Shown: piece by piece, positions 8,424 through 17,169 of the stretch
Layout: each line of letters begins with the position of its first letter
Position numbering within the stretch: position 1 is the first letter of the stretch
Translations under genes and position numbers: made by a program
Source of the DNA: DATDEW01 sp046590205
GTDB lineage: Bacteria > Bacteroidota > Ignavibacteria > Palsa-1295
NCBI GenBank assembly: GCA_046590205.1
Contig: JBKJTT010000007.1
Coordinates: 1-64,000 of the forward strand
Direction of reading: 5' to 3'
Length of the DNA stretch: 64,000 nt
Notes under the pieces: generated by a model
Database searches by the model: none
Seen by the model: only the letters and a program-made list of their open reading frames with translations
Told to the model about the DNA's origin: nothing

Positions 8424-8627
8424 ATGAACATATCATATTTTCCGAACACCGATACATTACTCGTAGAGTTCGTCGAGGGCAATGCTGATAATACGCGCGA
8501 TCTTGACGAGAACACACTTGCAGAATATGACAGCAAGGGAAACCTCACTGCTATTACAATGGAGCATGCGTCCGAACGTGCCGATATTAGCTCGTTCCAT
8601 TTTCACAACCCAGCGTTAGTGGCATAG
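8424..8627 (+). CDS. DUF2283 small protein
   Basis: A 67-residue protein beginning MNISYFPNTDTLLVEF, with the DUF2283 pattern of an initial beta hairpin (Y-x-x-x-D-T-L) and a later glycine turn (EYDSKGNLTAITMEHASE). The function of this family is unknown. Members often occur in small, poorly conserved gene pairs with DUF4258, which is missing here. A GGGGGA stretch directly after the folE stop serves as ribosome-binding site. The gene lies between the intact folE 3' end and a remnant of a second folE 3' end, which suggests it arrived or moved during a rearrangement. Confidence 0.75.
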   Translation: MNISYFPNTDTLLVEFVEGNADNTRDLDENTLAEYDSKGNLTAITMEHASERADISSFHFHNPALVA

Positions 8628-8645
8628 TTACTTTACTTACTACAT

Positions 8646-8754
8646 CGTCGAGAAACATAACTCCGCCACCAGAGCCAGCGCAATGCTCGGCGCATTCAAA
8701 GAAACCAGAACCCGCCAAGAGTTCATGACGTTGATAGGGAGTAAGTTGTCGTAA
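8646..8754 (+). pseudogene. Remnant of a second, diverged folE 3' end
   Basis: These 109 bases align without gaps to folE 8301-8409 at an offset of exactly 345 bp, through the stop codon. The frame is still open and encodes VEKHNSATRASAMLGAFK..., ending EFMTLIGSKLS. Roughly one base in five or six differs, mostly at synonymous positions (CGC/AGA, CTC/TTG, GGA/GGG); about four residues differ. The divergence therefore built up under selection in a functional folE before truncation, so this is not a fresh duplication. No start or upstream folE sequence remains. Confidence 0.85.
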
Positions 8755-8848
8755 GGGGAAATTACAGTGATAAAATTCTCTACTTTTCATTTATTAATAA
8801 ATATACCTACTTGCAATTAATATGAGTTATCTCACTCGCTCATCCGAC

Positions 8849-9403
8849 TTATTGACAAAAGAATTGAAATATCTCTTCTCCCCTAGAATCTGGTATTACA
8901 GCTCGCCATTTGACATTGGAATCCGTTTGATCAACTGAACTAAGAACATTCCCATCATCATCATAATCAATATATGACAATGACTTTATCTTGTCATTTC
9001 TACAATCAAGCTCATACATTGTTAAAGTATGTGAGAATTTTGCATATTCCGATTGGTAGTGATGATCCTTTGTGATTCTTTCTTTCTCATCAAACGCATA
9101 TGGTAAAAGTTCTTGTTTTATCCAGACTCTAATTGTACCCTTATCGGTACGTTTCTTGTGTTTAAATGAATACCGGTATTCGCTATTTACGAACATATAT
9201 ACCCAACCATCATTTTTCTTACGTTTAGACGGAGAATATGGATCAGGAAATGATGAAGGTGCCGGAGCTGGAGCTGGTGCTGGAGCCGGAGTCATCATAC
9301 TATCAGCTGGTTGTGTTACTTTCGCTTTTTGACAGTAAACTACAGTGCTCAATAGAAGTATCATACATAAAACTAAAACAGCTAATTTGACTATATTTTG
9401 CAT
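8849..9403 (-). CDS. Secreted protein with surface-adhesin-E-like domain
   Basis: A 184-residue protein with an N-terminal signal peptide (MQNIVKLAVLVLCMILLLS...), probably cleaved near VVYC-Q. A Pro-Ala repeat linker follows (about residues 43-49), then a compact domain from about residue 65. That domain has a VWIK strand, a YELDCRNDKIKSLSYIDYD segment, a VKWRAVIPDSRGEEI segment and a final Cys. The order resembles the surface-adhesin protein E (PF16747-type) fold, with a likely disulfide between the two late Cys residues. The family match is from memory and tentative. It is isolated between the folE region and the divergent M61 peptidase gene. The function is unknown. Confidence 0.6.
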   Translation of the reverse strand: MQNIVKLAVLVLCMILLLSTVVYCQKAKVTQPADSMMTPAPAPAPAPAPSSFPDPYSPSKRKKNDGWVYMFVNSEYRYSFKHKKRTDKGTIRVWIKQELLPYAFDEKERITKDHHYQSEYAKFSHTLTMYELDCRNDKIKSLSYIDYDDDGNVLSSVDQTDSNVKWRAVIPDSRGEEIFQFFCQ

Positions 9404-9582
9404 AAAATTGTTTTGCTTTCTACAAAAATAATATAATGTACAAGCTGTTCTCTAAAACATCACCAGATAATAAGAGAAGAATAAGACTAATAATCTTAGT
9501 TTTTGATAGATAGGGGAAATGAGGAATCTGAAACAAGAAACCCGTATTTTCGCATAGATATATTTACTTCAATCTGCATATA

Positions 9583-11376
9583 ATGTACCTTTACCTTCTG
9601 GCTTTCTTACTACTGGCTTCGCCGATTTTGGCGCAGGATATTCTTTACCGCGTCGATCTGGGTGATACCAGAACGAAAAAAGTGAAAGTGAGAGTCGAGC
9701 TGAAGAAAAGCGGTGCGGAGACCGTTACCTACCAAATGCCGCTCTGGGCGCCTGGCGCTTATGCCCAAACGGGGTATGGACGCTTCGTCGAGAACTTCAA
9801 GGCGTATGGATATGGCGGCGACGAGAAGCAGGTTGTGCAAGTGAATGATAACCGTTGGCAGATAAAGGCCGGCAAAGACATTGCACGGATAGAATATGAG
9901 GTACGTACATCACATAAAGATTCGACAAGTCTTTACTTTGGTTTAGCGCATATTGATTCGAACATCGTCTTTGCTACCGGTACATCACTCTTTGGCTACA
10001 TCAACGACAAGAAGAACACCCCGAGCGTTGTGCGATATAGTGTTCCCGATGGCTGGTCGCTGCACTGCGCACTTGAATCGCCTAAGCCGAACGAGTTCAA
10101 AGCACAGGATTATGACGTCTTAGTAGATGCTCCTATCATGGCAGGACCGAAGTTCAACATCAGGAATTTTGAATATGGCGGCGCGAAGTACGAAATAGTC
10201 CTTGCAAGCGACAGAGCTTTCCCGATGGATTCGCTTGAAGAGTTGACGAAGAAGATAGTCAAGGCGCAAGTTGATTTCTGGGGTGATACGCCGTTTAAGA
10301 ACTACTCGTTCCTTATTAATGCCCCGACGTTCTTGAAGTCACCATCTCTTTCACAAGGCGCACTTGAACATGCCAACTCTAGCGCATACCTCATGGTGAA
10401 CATGCCATGGAATAATGTGAAGGAGAGCTTCGCGCATATCATCTCACATGAGTTCTTTCATGTCTGGAATGTAAAATGGATACACTCTAATAAGCTCGGA
10501 CCGTTTGATTACACGAAACCCGTCCGCACAACATCCATCTGGCTCTCCGAAGGTATTACTGATTACTATGCACATCTGCTTTTGTCTCGCTATGGCATAC
10601 TTGACGAGGAACATTTCGAGAGCACGGTTATCGGGTGGCAATATCAAACGAACATGTCTAAAGATGCCAAGACATCATCGCTTGAGCAGCTATCGATAGA
10701 ACAAAGCGATTTTGATCTGAAGAAGGCAACATCATTTTATTCCAAAGGTCCGCTTGTCGGTTTTATGCTTGATCTTGAGATACGCAACCAGACAAAAAAT
10801 AAATACTCACTCGATGATGCAATGTTCGAGCTTTACAAAAGAGCAAAGAAAGGTAAACACTTCAAAGATGAAGAGCTAATAACGCTCATCGAGAAATCAA
10901 CGAAAACGAAGTTGAAAGATTTTCATACAAAGTATATAGCAGGGGTAGATTCATTGCCACTTGGTGATTATGCACGTTATGCCGGACTAGAGCTTTTCAA
11001 GAAAGAACAGAAGCCAAGCGGTGTTGATCTCGGAGGAGTATTTCAGTTGCTCCCTGATAGCTCTGCATATTTTGTTGCAGCATTTACAAATGATGATCTC
11101 TTGAACGCAGGGGTGATGTTAGGTGATACTATCATCACATGGGATGATGCAAAGCTCACACCAAGCCGCCGCGAGAAACTCTCAAAGGAGAAGGATGCAC
11201 CGATACGAGTATCACTTACAGTCGGACGTCCCCTCGGGAGGAAGAATATCAAAGCGATACTCACAAGACCTTTGACAACAAAAACAGTTACAACTCCGAT
11301 AGCTGATATGGAAAACGTCACCCCCGAGCAACTTGCTACCAGACAAGGCATTTACGGGAAGAAGGAAGGTTGGTAA
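9583..11376 (+). CDS. M61-family metallopeptidase with C-terminal PDZ domain
   Basis: A 597-residue exported peptidase. A signal peptide (MYLYLLAFLLLASPILAQ) is followed by the beta-rich N-terminal domain of the glycyl-aminopeptidase family. The zinc site is HEFFH (289-293) within HISHEFFHVWNVKWIH, and the downstream Glu lies in WLSEGITDYYAH. Residues about 480-560 form a PDZ-like domain (GVMLGDTIITWDD). M61 enzymes are periplasmic or surface aminopeptidases with a preference for small N-terminal residues. The gene stands alone on the plus strand with a weak terminator-like hairpin after it. Length and motif order are normal for the family. Confidence 0.92.
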   Translation: MYLYLLAFLLLASPILAQDILYRVDLGDTRTKKVKVRVELKKSGAETVTYQMPLWAPGAYAQTGYGRFVENFKAYGYGGDEKQVVQVNDNRWQIKAGKDIARIEYEVRTSHKDSTSLYFGLAHIDSNIVFATGTSLFGYINDKKNTPSVVRYSVPDGWSLHCALESPKPNEFKAQDYDVLVDAPIMAGPKFNIRNFEYGGAKYEIVLASDRAFPMDSLEELTKKIVKAQVDFWGDTPFKNYSFLINAPTFLKSPSLSQGALEHANSSAYLMVNMPWNNVKESFAHIISHEFFHVWNVKWIHSNKLGPFDYTKPVRTTSIWLSEGITDYYAHLLLSRYGILDEEHFESTVIGWQYQTNMSKDAKTSSLEQLSIEQSDFDLKKATSFYSKGPLVGFMLDLEIRNQTKNKYSLDDAMFELYKRAKKGKHFKDEELITLIEKSTKTKLKDFHTKYIAGVDSLPLGDYARYAGLELFKKEQKPSGVDLGGVFQLLPDSSAYFVAAFTNDDLLNAGVMLGDTIITWDDAKLTPSRREKLSKEKDAPIRVSLTVGRPLGRKNIKAILTRPLTTKTVTTPIADMENVTPEQLATRQGIYGKKEGW

Positions 11377-11405
11377 TGATTTATTTACAAATTTATAATA
11401 AGAGC

Positions 11406-11427
11406 GGGAATTCATTTCCCCCTTTTT
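11406..11427 (+). terminator. Weak terminator-like hairpin after the M61 peptidase
   Basis: GGGAA (11406-11410) and TTCCC (11416-11420) form a 5-bp stem with a 5-base loop, followed by CC and TTTTT. The stem is short, so the call is tentative. Confidence 0.35.
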
Positions 11428-11541
11428 GGCATTGTAATATATAGACTGATTTTCTTCATTATCTGCCTCGTGTAGATACAACCGATAGAAAGGAGGGCAG
11501 AAGTCTTCAGTCCGAAAACTAAGACCGTTATAAGTCCGTCG

Positions 11542-12147
11542 ATGAAGGTTGAGAACATCCCCATCGCCGATGACCGTGAAGCCGAAAGCACCCTTGCTCT
11601 TATTGAGTTCGAGGGTAGCGAACCTCTATCGGGTAATTCTCCCTCCCTCTCTGGCAAAGTCCTTCTCCTTAACGGAAATTACGAACCTCTTTCCATCTGC
11701 TCCGTCCAAAAAGCTATCGTCCTGCTCTTTATGGAGAAAGCCGATCTTGTTCATGCAGCCGAAGGGAAGGTAGTCCGCTCGGCGCGGAGCCACATGGATT
11801 ATCCAAGCGTGATACGACTTTCAAGTTATATCAATATCCCGTTCAAGAAGGTCATCTTATCACGCAAGAACATCTTGCGTCGCGACGGTCATCAGTGTCA
11901 GTACTGCGGTGTGAGAACAGGATTAACGGTTGATCACATCCAGCCAAGATCACGCGGCGGTGAAGACTCATGGGAGAACCTGACGACTGCCTGCCTTCGG
12001 TGCAATAATCGTAAGGGTGATAGAACTCCTGACGAAGCGCACATGAAGGTCAAACGCAGACCTGTACGCCCGAATCATGTCGTCTTCTTACGGCAATACG
12101 TCGGGAAGATAGATAAGGGCTGGGAGCCTTACCTCTTTATGCACTAA
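11542..12147 (+). CDS. HNH endonuclease
   Basis: A 201-residue protein. The C-terminal half holds a complete HNH domain: CxxC (QCQYCG), the catalytic block VDHIQPRSRGGEDSWENL and a second CxxC (CLRCNNRKGD) for the structural zinc. The N-terminal half has an LLNGNYEPLSICSVQKAI segment, seen in a widespread bacterial HNH family of unknown biological role. Such proteins may act in DNA repair or recombination rather than restriction; no methylase is nearby. It is followed closely by terC, which has its own -7 element. Confidence 0.88.
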   Translation: MKVENIPIADDREAESTLALIEFEGSEPLSGNSPSLSGKVLLLNGNYEPLSICSVQKAIVLLFMEKADLVHAAEGKVVRSARSHMDYPSVIRLSSYINIPFKKVILSRKNILRRDGHQCQYCGVRTGLTVDHIQPRSRGGEDSWENLTTACLRCNNRKGDRTPDEAHMKVKRRPVRPNHVVFLRQYVGKIDKGWEPYLFMH

Positions 12148-12173
12148 AGGGAAACAACGTCTCTTAGCTTTCG

Positions 12174-12181
12174 TATTTTTG
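12174..12181 (+). promoter_or_regulatory. -7 element upstream of the TerC-family gene
   Basis: TATTTTTG matches TANNTTTG and lies 24 bases before ATG 12206. No good TTTG is present at the -33 distance, so this is a partial match. Confidence 0.45.
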
Positions 12182-12205
12182 CCCTACAACTAATCTACCA
12201 AACTA

Positions 12206-12928
12206 ATGGGCGAACTGATCCTTGCTTTTGTTACTCTTACAGTTCTCGAGATCGTGCTCGGAATTGATAATATCGTATTCATCTCAATCCTCGTCGGGAA
12301 GCTCCCCCCCGAAGAACAGCCAAAGGCGCGACTCATTGGCCTATCTGTTGCGATGGTCGCCCGAGTTGGGTTACTCCTCTCGATCTCATTTGTTATGGGA
12401 TTGACCGCCTCGCTTTTTAATGTTGCAGGTCAAGAAATATCAGGTCGTGACCTAATCCTGATTCTTGGCGGACTCTTCCTCCTTTATAAAAGCGTAACCG
12501 AGATACATGAGCGATTCGATGATACAAAACATAAAAGCGAAGGGACGATAGGAAAAAGAAAAAGCTTCGTTGCAGTTATTTTACAGATACTTGTCATAGA
12601 CATTGTCTTCTCGTTAGACTCTGTTATCACTGCAATTGGTATGTCGAATGATATTGGCATCATGGTAGCGGCTGTTATCATCGCTGTGATATTCATGATG
12701 ATATTCTCCAATAAGATCAGCATCTTTATCGCAAAACATCACTCGGTAAAGATACTTGCATTGGCTTTCCTTGTACTTATCGGAGTGCTGCTTGTCGCCG
12801 AAGGATTTGATCAGCATATCCCGAAAGGATACGTCTATTTCGCGATGGCATTCTCTGTCGGAGTTGAGATGATAAATATCCGACTGGATAAAAAGTCCGG
12901 CTTCGTCGCGCCTGAGCCGAAGGAATAA
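12206..12928 (+). CDS. TerC-family integral membrane protein
   Basis: A 240-residue protein with about seven membrane helices. The two signature acidic motifs are present: LGIDNIVFISILVGKLP near the N-terminus and FSLDSVITAIGMS in the middle. TerC/Alx-type proteins export manganese or handle metal stress, or act with exported metalloproteins. Which role applies here cannot be told. The protein ends a few bases before the convergent UDG gene. Confidence 0.92.
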   Translation: MGELILAFVTLTVLEIVLGIDNIVFISILVGKLPPEEQPKARLIGLSVAMVARVGLLLSISFVMGLTASLFNVAGQEISGRDLILILGGLFLLYKSVTEIHERFDDTKHKSEGTIGKRKSFVAVILQILVIDIVFSLDSVITAIGMSNDIGIMVAAVIIAVIFMMIFSNKISIFIAKHHSVKILALAFLVLIGVLLVAEGFDQHIPKGYVYFAMAFSVGVEMINIRLDKKSGFVAPEPKE

Positions 12929-13660
12929 TTATACTTGCTTGGCTTTAGAAGGGTCGAAGACTCCTTTATCACCGACAAGCTCGTCATAGAGCTTTCGGAA
13001 TTGCTGAAGGTCTTCCCATGCCGGAGCTTTCCAGTTTGGATTACGAAGTAGTGCTGCGGGGTGATAGGTGACCATTACTTTCGCACCTCGGAAATCATAG
13101 ACATTGCCTCGCATCTTCGCCAAGGTATCAACCCCGTTCTTCAAAAGATTTGTACCTGCAATTCGACCAACACAGAGAATCATTTTGGGCTTAATAATAT
13201 CAATCTGCTTCCAGAGGTACGGTTCACACGCGGCAACTTCAGAGGGCTGCGGGTCACGGTTGCCTGGGGGACGAGATTTTAATATATTAGCAATAAATAC
13301 TTCCTCTCGAGGGAAATTAATAGCAAGAAGCATCTTATCTAAAAGCTGACCGGCACGACCGACGAAGGGCTCGCCCTTCGCATCTTCATCGGCGCCAGGT
13401 GCTTCGCCAATGACCATAACTTTCGCATTGGGGTTGCCAACACCAAAGACGAAGTTTGTTCGAGTTTTATGCAGTTCGCACTTTGTGCAATTGCTGATGA
13501 GAGAACGAAGCGTTTCAAGATCAGCAGCATCTTCCCACCGGTTTGCAATGGTCATAGGTTGTTGTGTAATATATATTTGGTCTTCGCCGCTACGTAGCCG
13601 CTCGGTAGTCCATGATTCAAAACCGGATACTATTTCTTCGTATGTTTTCGGCTGGCTCAT
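12929..13660 (-). CDS. Type-4 uracil-DNA glycosylase
   Basis: A 243-residue Fe-S glycosylase that removes uracil from DNA. The four cluster Cys are C58, C61, C145 and C163. Motif A is GEAPGADEDAKGEPFVGRAG (86-105), and the second motif is TYHPAALLR with H200. About 45 N-terminal residues precede the core. The start overlaps the coaBC stop by 4 bp (ATGA), so it is the last gene of the kdsB-aminotransferase-coaBC operon. Confidence 0.93.
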   Translation of the reverse strand: MSQPKTYEEIVSGFESWTTERLRSGEDQIYITQQPMTIANRWEDAADLETLRSLISNCTKCELHKTRTNFVFGVGNPNAKVMVIGEAPGADEDAKGEPFVGRAGQLLDKMLLAINFPREEVFIANILKSRPPGNRDPQPSEVAACEPYLWKQIDIIKPKMILCVGRIAGTNLLKNGVDTLAKMRGNVYDFRGAKVMVTYHPAALLRNPNWKAPAWEDLQQFRKLYDELVGDKGVFDPSKAKQV

Positions 13661-14898
13661 ACTATCGAGTTTTCAATAATGCGAAGTATCTCTGTTGCAC
13701 ATGCCTTCTTTGACATTGATGGGATATCTACTTCATCACCGTTCTTGGTAAACATCGTTACGTGGTTCGTATCGCCGGAGAATCCGGCTCCCTCTTCATC
13801 AAAGTAATTGAGCACGATCATGTCAAGCGATTTCGATACAAGTTTTGCTTTGGCATAGTCTCTACCTCGCTCTTTTGATTCAAGTGCAAAGCCGACGAGT
13901 ATCTGATTCTTCTTCTTAAGAGATGAAAGCTCTTGTAAAATGTCCGTCGTCTTTTCAAGATCAAGATGAGAAATATCTTTCTCTGATTTTTTGAGTTTGG
14001 TGTCAGAATAATCTTTTGCTCGATAATCACTGACAGCAGCACTCATGATGATGATATCATGTCCAAGGAATTGTGAAGTTGCTTCTTGCCGCATCTCTTC
14101 GGCAGTCTCGACATCAATCCTTGTGATGAGCGGATTTGTTGCTTCATGTGAAGGACCCATAACAAGTGTTACACTTGCACCGAAATCATTCAGAGCAGAT
14201 TCAGCAAGTGCCGCACCCATCTTCCCGCTGGAGCGATTACCGATGAATCTCACCGGGTCTATCGGTTCGTAAGTAGGACCACCTGTGATAAGTATCTTCT
14301 TTCCAGAAAGCTTTGAAGTTATCTTCGCTGACCACTGACCACTGACCTCCGGCAACTGCCCAAGCAACTCTTCTACTTTAGCGATTAACTCACTGGGCTC
14401 AAGCATTCTGCCTTTACCGGTAAGCCCACTTGCAAGTGCGCCGCTCGTTGGTTCAATGATATGGACTCCGTGACTACGAAGCCATGTTGCATTTTCTTGC
14501 ACAGCAGGTTGCAACCACATTTCTTCATCCATTGCTGGAGCAAGAATGAGTGGTGTACCTTCGCGAAGTGATGAAGCGGCTAAAAGCACTGGATTGTCAT
14601 AAATGCCGTAGCGAAGTTTACCAAGCGTAGTTGCCGAGCACGGTGCAATGAGCATTGCATCAGCAGAGCGTCCAAGATGAACATGCCATGTAGAGTTTGT
14701 GGCAGTAAAAATATCAGAATGTGTGTCATTCTGTGTCAGAACTGACAGCGCATAGCTCGTTGTAAACTTCTCTGCCGATGGAGTAAGAACGCAATGTACA
14801 TCTGCTCCGTGACGCATAAGCTCACGAGCTACTATCGGCGCTTTAACTGCCGCGATAGAACCCGTAACTCCGTAAATGATTTTTTTGCCTTTTAACAC
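13657..14898 (-). CDS. coaBC: Bifunctional phosphopantothenoylcysteine decarboxylase/synthetase
   Basis: A 413-residue CoaBC. The N-terminal flavin decarboxylase part (CoaC, 1-180) has GVTGSIAAVK, H74 in WHVHLG and a PAMDEEMW motif. The C-terminal synthetase (CoaB, from about 195) has ILITGGPTYEPIDPVRFIGN and AAVSDYRAKDY. Two active-site positions differ from the E. coli pattern: Asp124 replaces Asn in PXMNXXMW, and Ser157 replaces Cys in the ACG flap motif. From memory, Bacteroidota enzymes often share both changes, so loss of function is not implied. The gene makes 4'-phosphopantetheine for coenzyme A and is translationally coupled to the UDG gene. Confidence 0.95.
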   Translation of the reverse strand: MLKGKKIIYGVTGSIAAVKAPIVARELMRHGADVHCVLTPSAEKFTTSYALSVLTQNDTHSDIFTATNSTWHVHLGRSADAMLIAPCSATTLGKLRYGIYDNPVLLAASSLREGTPLILAPAMDEEMWLQPAVQENATWLRSHGVHIIEPTSGALASGLTGKGRMLEPSELIAKVEELLGQLPEVSGQWSAKITSKLSGKKILITGGPTYEPIDPVRFIGNRSSGKMGAALAESALNDFGASVTLVMGPSHEATNPLITRIDVETAEEMRQEATSQFLGHDIIIMSAAVSDYRAKDYSDTKLKKSEKDISHLDLEKTTDILQELSSLKKKNQILVGFALESKERGRDYAKAKLVSKSLDMIVLNYFDEEGAGFSGDTNHVTMFTKNGDEVDIPSMSKKACATEILRIIENSIV

Positions 14899-14901
14899 AG
14901 T

Positions 14902-16026
14902 TTAGTCAAACACAGTATTGATAACTTTCTTTACTTCTTCTTCCGTGTTGTAGAAGAACGGAGAGATACGCAGAAATCCGCGACGCACAGCGACATGAAT
15001 ATCTTTTGCAGTCAGCTTCTTGAATATTTCGTCTGCATTTTCAATTTCAACAGCAATGATACCGCTTGTTTCTCCTGAACCTTGAGGCGATACAATCTTT
15101 ACACCTCTCTGCGAAAGCAAATCAGCAAATCGGGATGTAAGAAACAATGTATGTTTATGAACTTCATCAAATCCAAACTCTTGTTGAAGCTCTAAACTTG
15201 CTTTGAGAGCGGCAATACCAGGATAGTTAAGTGTGCCGTTCTCGTACCGACTTGCATCGTCGCGGATACGGTCAACATCAAACTCAAAATGATTGAATGG
15301 ATTCTTCACGCTCGTCGAGCCCATCCATGACTGGTTAATGAGTTCTTGAGCTTTTCTACTAACATAGATAAATCCGATGCCTTCAGGTGACATCAACCAT
15401 TTATGCCCACCGACTGAAATGAAATCAACATTCCATTTTTCAACCTCAAAGGTCATATATGGGAATGCCTGTATCGCATCAAGAGAGAAAATAATATTTC
15501 GCTCTTTACAAAGTTTACCTATTGCTTCAATATCGGCATGGTATCCCGTCGAGAACTGCACCATACTTAATGACAACACTTTCGTCTGGGGAGTAAGATG
15601 TTCTTTGATTACATCTACGGTTATACGATGATCAGTCGCATCATAAAAATCAACATCTACTCCGTGGCGATTACGAATAAGAAACGGATAGACATTCGTC
15701 GGGTACTCATACCTATAGAGGAGTACTCTGTCACCTTGCTCCCAATCCAATCCTGATGCAAGCACGTTCAAACCATCAGCCGTATTCATCACGTACGCTA
15801 TTCGATCAGGCGTAGTCCCGAGTCGCTCGGCGATGAGCTTCTTAGTCTCAAATGCTATCTTCGGTGCCCATGGGAAACATTCAATACCGGAGAGCGAACG
15901 CTTTTCAAGATATTTCCCTGCCGCCTCTCGCACCCGAAACGAGAGCGGGCTGATTGCTGCATGATTCATATAGATCATGTCTGTCCAAGTATGAGGAAAT
16001 TGCTTGCGAGCTTCGGTGATGGTCAT
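14902..16026 (-). CDS. Class V PLP-dependent aminotransferase/desulfurase-like enzyme
   Basis: A 374-residue fold-type I PLP enzyme. The cofactor lysine is K209 in SVGGHKWLMSPEGIGF, with D183 (SLDAIQ) and Q186 as ring-binding residues. The N-terminal MNHAAISPLS segment and the GGHKW motif match the isopenicillin-N-epimerase/CsdA-like branch of class V. No catalytic Cys loop typical of IscS is evident, so an aminotransferase or epimerase role is more likely. The substrate is unknown. The start overlaps the kdsB stop by 4 bp, and coaBC starts 3 bp after its own stop, so the genes are co-transcribed. Confidence 0.85.
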   Translation of the reverse strand: MTITEARKQFPHTWTDMIYMNHAAISPLSFRVREAAGKYLEKRSLSGIECFPWAPKIAFETKKLIAERLGTTPDRIAYVMNTADGLNVLASGLDWEQGDRVLLYRYEYPTNVYPFLIRNRHGVDVDFYDATDHRITVDVIKEHLTPQTKVLSLSMVQFSTGYHADIEAIGKLCKERNIIFSLDAIQAFPYMTFEVEKWNVDFISVGGHKWLMSPEGIGFIYVSRKAQELINQSWMGSTSVKNPFNHFEFDVDRIRDDASRYENGTLNYPGIAALKASLELQQEFGFDEVHKHTLFLTSRFADLLSQRGVKIVSPQGSGETSGIIAVEIENADEIFKKLTAKDIHVAVRRGFLRISPFFYNTEEEVKKVINTVFD

Positions 16027-16763
16027 TTGCCTCTTAAAAGTATCTCTTCTACTCTATGAACATCTTCGATTGTATCAACTGCAACAGAATCATAATCTAC
16101 TTTGACAGTCTGTATTGGATACCCTGCATCAAGCCAACGCAATTGCTCAAGTTTTTCCGCTTGTTCTAACTTTGATGGGAGTAGCTCTGCAAGCTGACCA
16201 AGCGTCTTTCTTTTAAATCCATAAACTCCTATATGCTTCCAGAACAATCCATCTATATTCATATCATTTGGCTCACGGACAAATGGTATTGGAGAGCGAG
16301 AAAAGTACAACGCTCTCCCATCATATGCAAGAGCTACTTTTACTGCATTCGGATTCGAAAGATCGGTCATATCAAGAAGAGAAGTTATCGGAGTTACAAT
16401 AAGAACCGATGAACGTAGCTCAAATTGATTTGCTACTTCTTTAACTACATCAGGCGTAATAAGTGGCTCATCACCTTGAACGTTTATGATAACTTGATAA
16501 TCATCTGGAAGTGTATTCGCTGCGACGGCGACACGCTCCGTGCCGCTTTCGCATTCTGCAGGAGTCATGATGAACTTGCCGCCGAAGGAAGTAATATGAG
16601 AGGCGATCTCATCACTATCAGTTGCGATAAAGACATCAAACCCTGACTGTATTGCCTGACGCCATACACGTTCGACAAGTGAGACACTTGCGATAAGGTG
16701 AAGTGGCTTTCTTGGCAGACGTACTGATGCCAAACGAGATGGGATGATGACTGCTATTTTCAA
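16023..16763 (-). CDS. kdsB: CMP-KDO synthetase (3-deoxy-manno-octulosonate cytidylyltransferase)
   Basis: A 246-residue cytidylyltransferase that activates KDO for the LPS inner core. Signature segments are IPSRLASVRLPRKPL at the N-terminus (nucleotide loop), ATDSDEI, CESGTERVA and INVQGDEPLI (metal/substrate). The length is normal. It heads the operon kdsB-aminotransferase-coaBC-UDG and, with lpxA, lpxC and lpxD elsewhere in the window, shows that this organism builds LPS. Confidence 0.94.
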   Translation of the reverse strand: MKIAVIIPSRLASVRLPRKPLHLIASVSLVERVWRQAIQSGFDVFIATDSDEIASHITSFGGKFIMTPAECESGTERVAVAANTLPDDYQVIINVQGDEPLITPDVVKEVANQFELRSSVLIVTPITSLLDMTDLSNPNAVKVALAYDGRALYFSRSPIPFVREPNDMNIDGLFWKHIGVYGFKRKTLGQLAELLPSKLEQAEKLEQLRWLDAGYPIQTVKVDYDSVAVDTIEDVHRVEEILLRGK

Positions 16764-16810
16764 ATCAGAGTTTTATTGAGTTAAAGAAAACAACAAAACA
16801 GCTTAAAATG

Positions 16811-17089
16811 TCAAATCTTCGTAATATACTCGAAGGGAATCTCATCCCAGTTCATCGGTTTACCTGACTTCATGTCTTTATAGTACGACCGAATCTGGTT
16901 CATCGTAAAAATATAATGTTGTGCTTCGTTAGTAAAGACAAATTTGGCATCATCTGTAGCCTCATACGAAAATAACCATAGCGAACTGTGATCCATATAC
17001 TCGACAAAAAAACGCAAAATCTTCATATCCTCTTGAGAATATTCGAAATCATCTCGTTCAGCAATAATAGCTAACAGCTGTTGATTCAT
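16811..17089 (-). CDS. Hypothetical protein, 92 residues
   Basis: A small acidic, aromatic-rich soluble protein (MNQQLLAIIAERDDFEYS..., ending PFEYITKI) with no signal peptide or membrane segment. I do not recognise a family. It lies 47 bp upstream of kdsB on the same strand and may share its transcript. The start at ATG 17089 leaves about 80 bp to the divergent outer-membrane protein gene, enough for two promoters. Confidence 0.55.
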   Translation of the reverse strand: MNQQLLAIIAERDDFEYSQEDMKILRFFVEYMDHSSLWLFSYEATDDAKFVFTNEAQHYIFTMNQIRSYYKDMKSGKPMNWDEIPFEYITKI

Positions 17090-17169
17090 TATTTATAGGT
17101 CAATTATTGAAAACTCCATACCAAATACGTGGTGTGAACGAACTCAAAATGTTCCTCGTTCTTTTTTTC

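Noticed and set aside
13657..14898. CoaBC as a pseudogene because of the Asn-to-Asp and Cys-to-Ser changes
   Set aside because: The frame is intact, all other motifs are present, the gene is operon-embedded, and similar substitutions are recalled from Bacteroidota.
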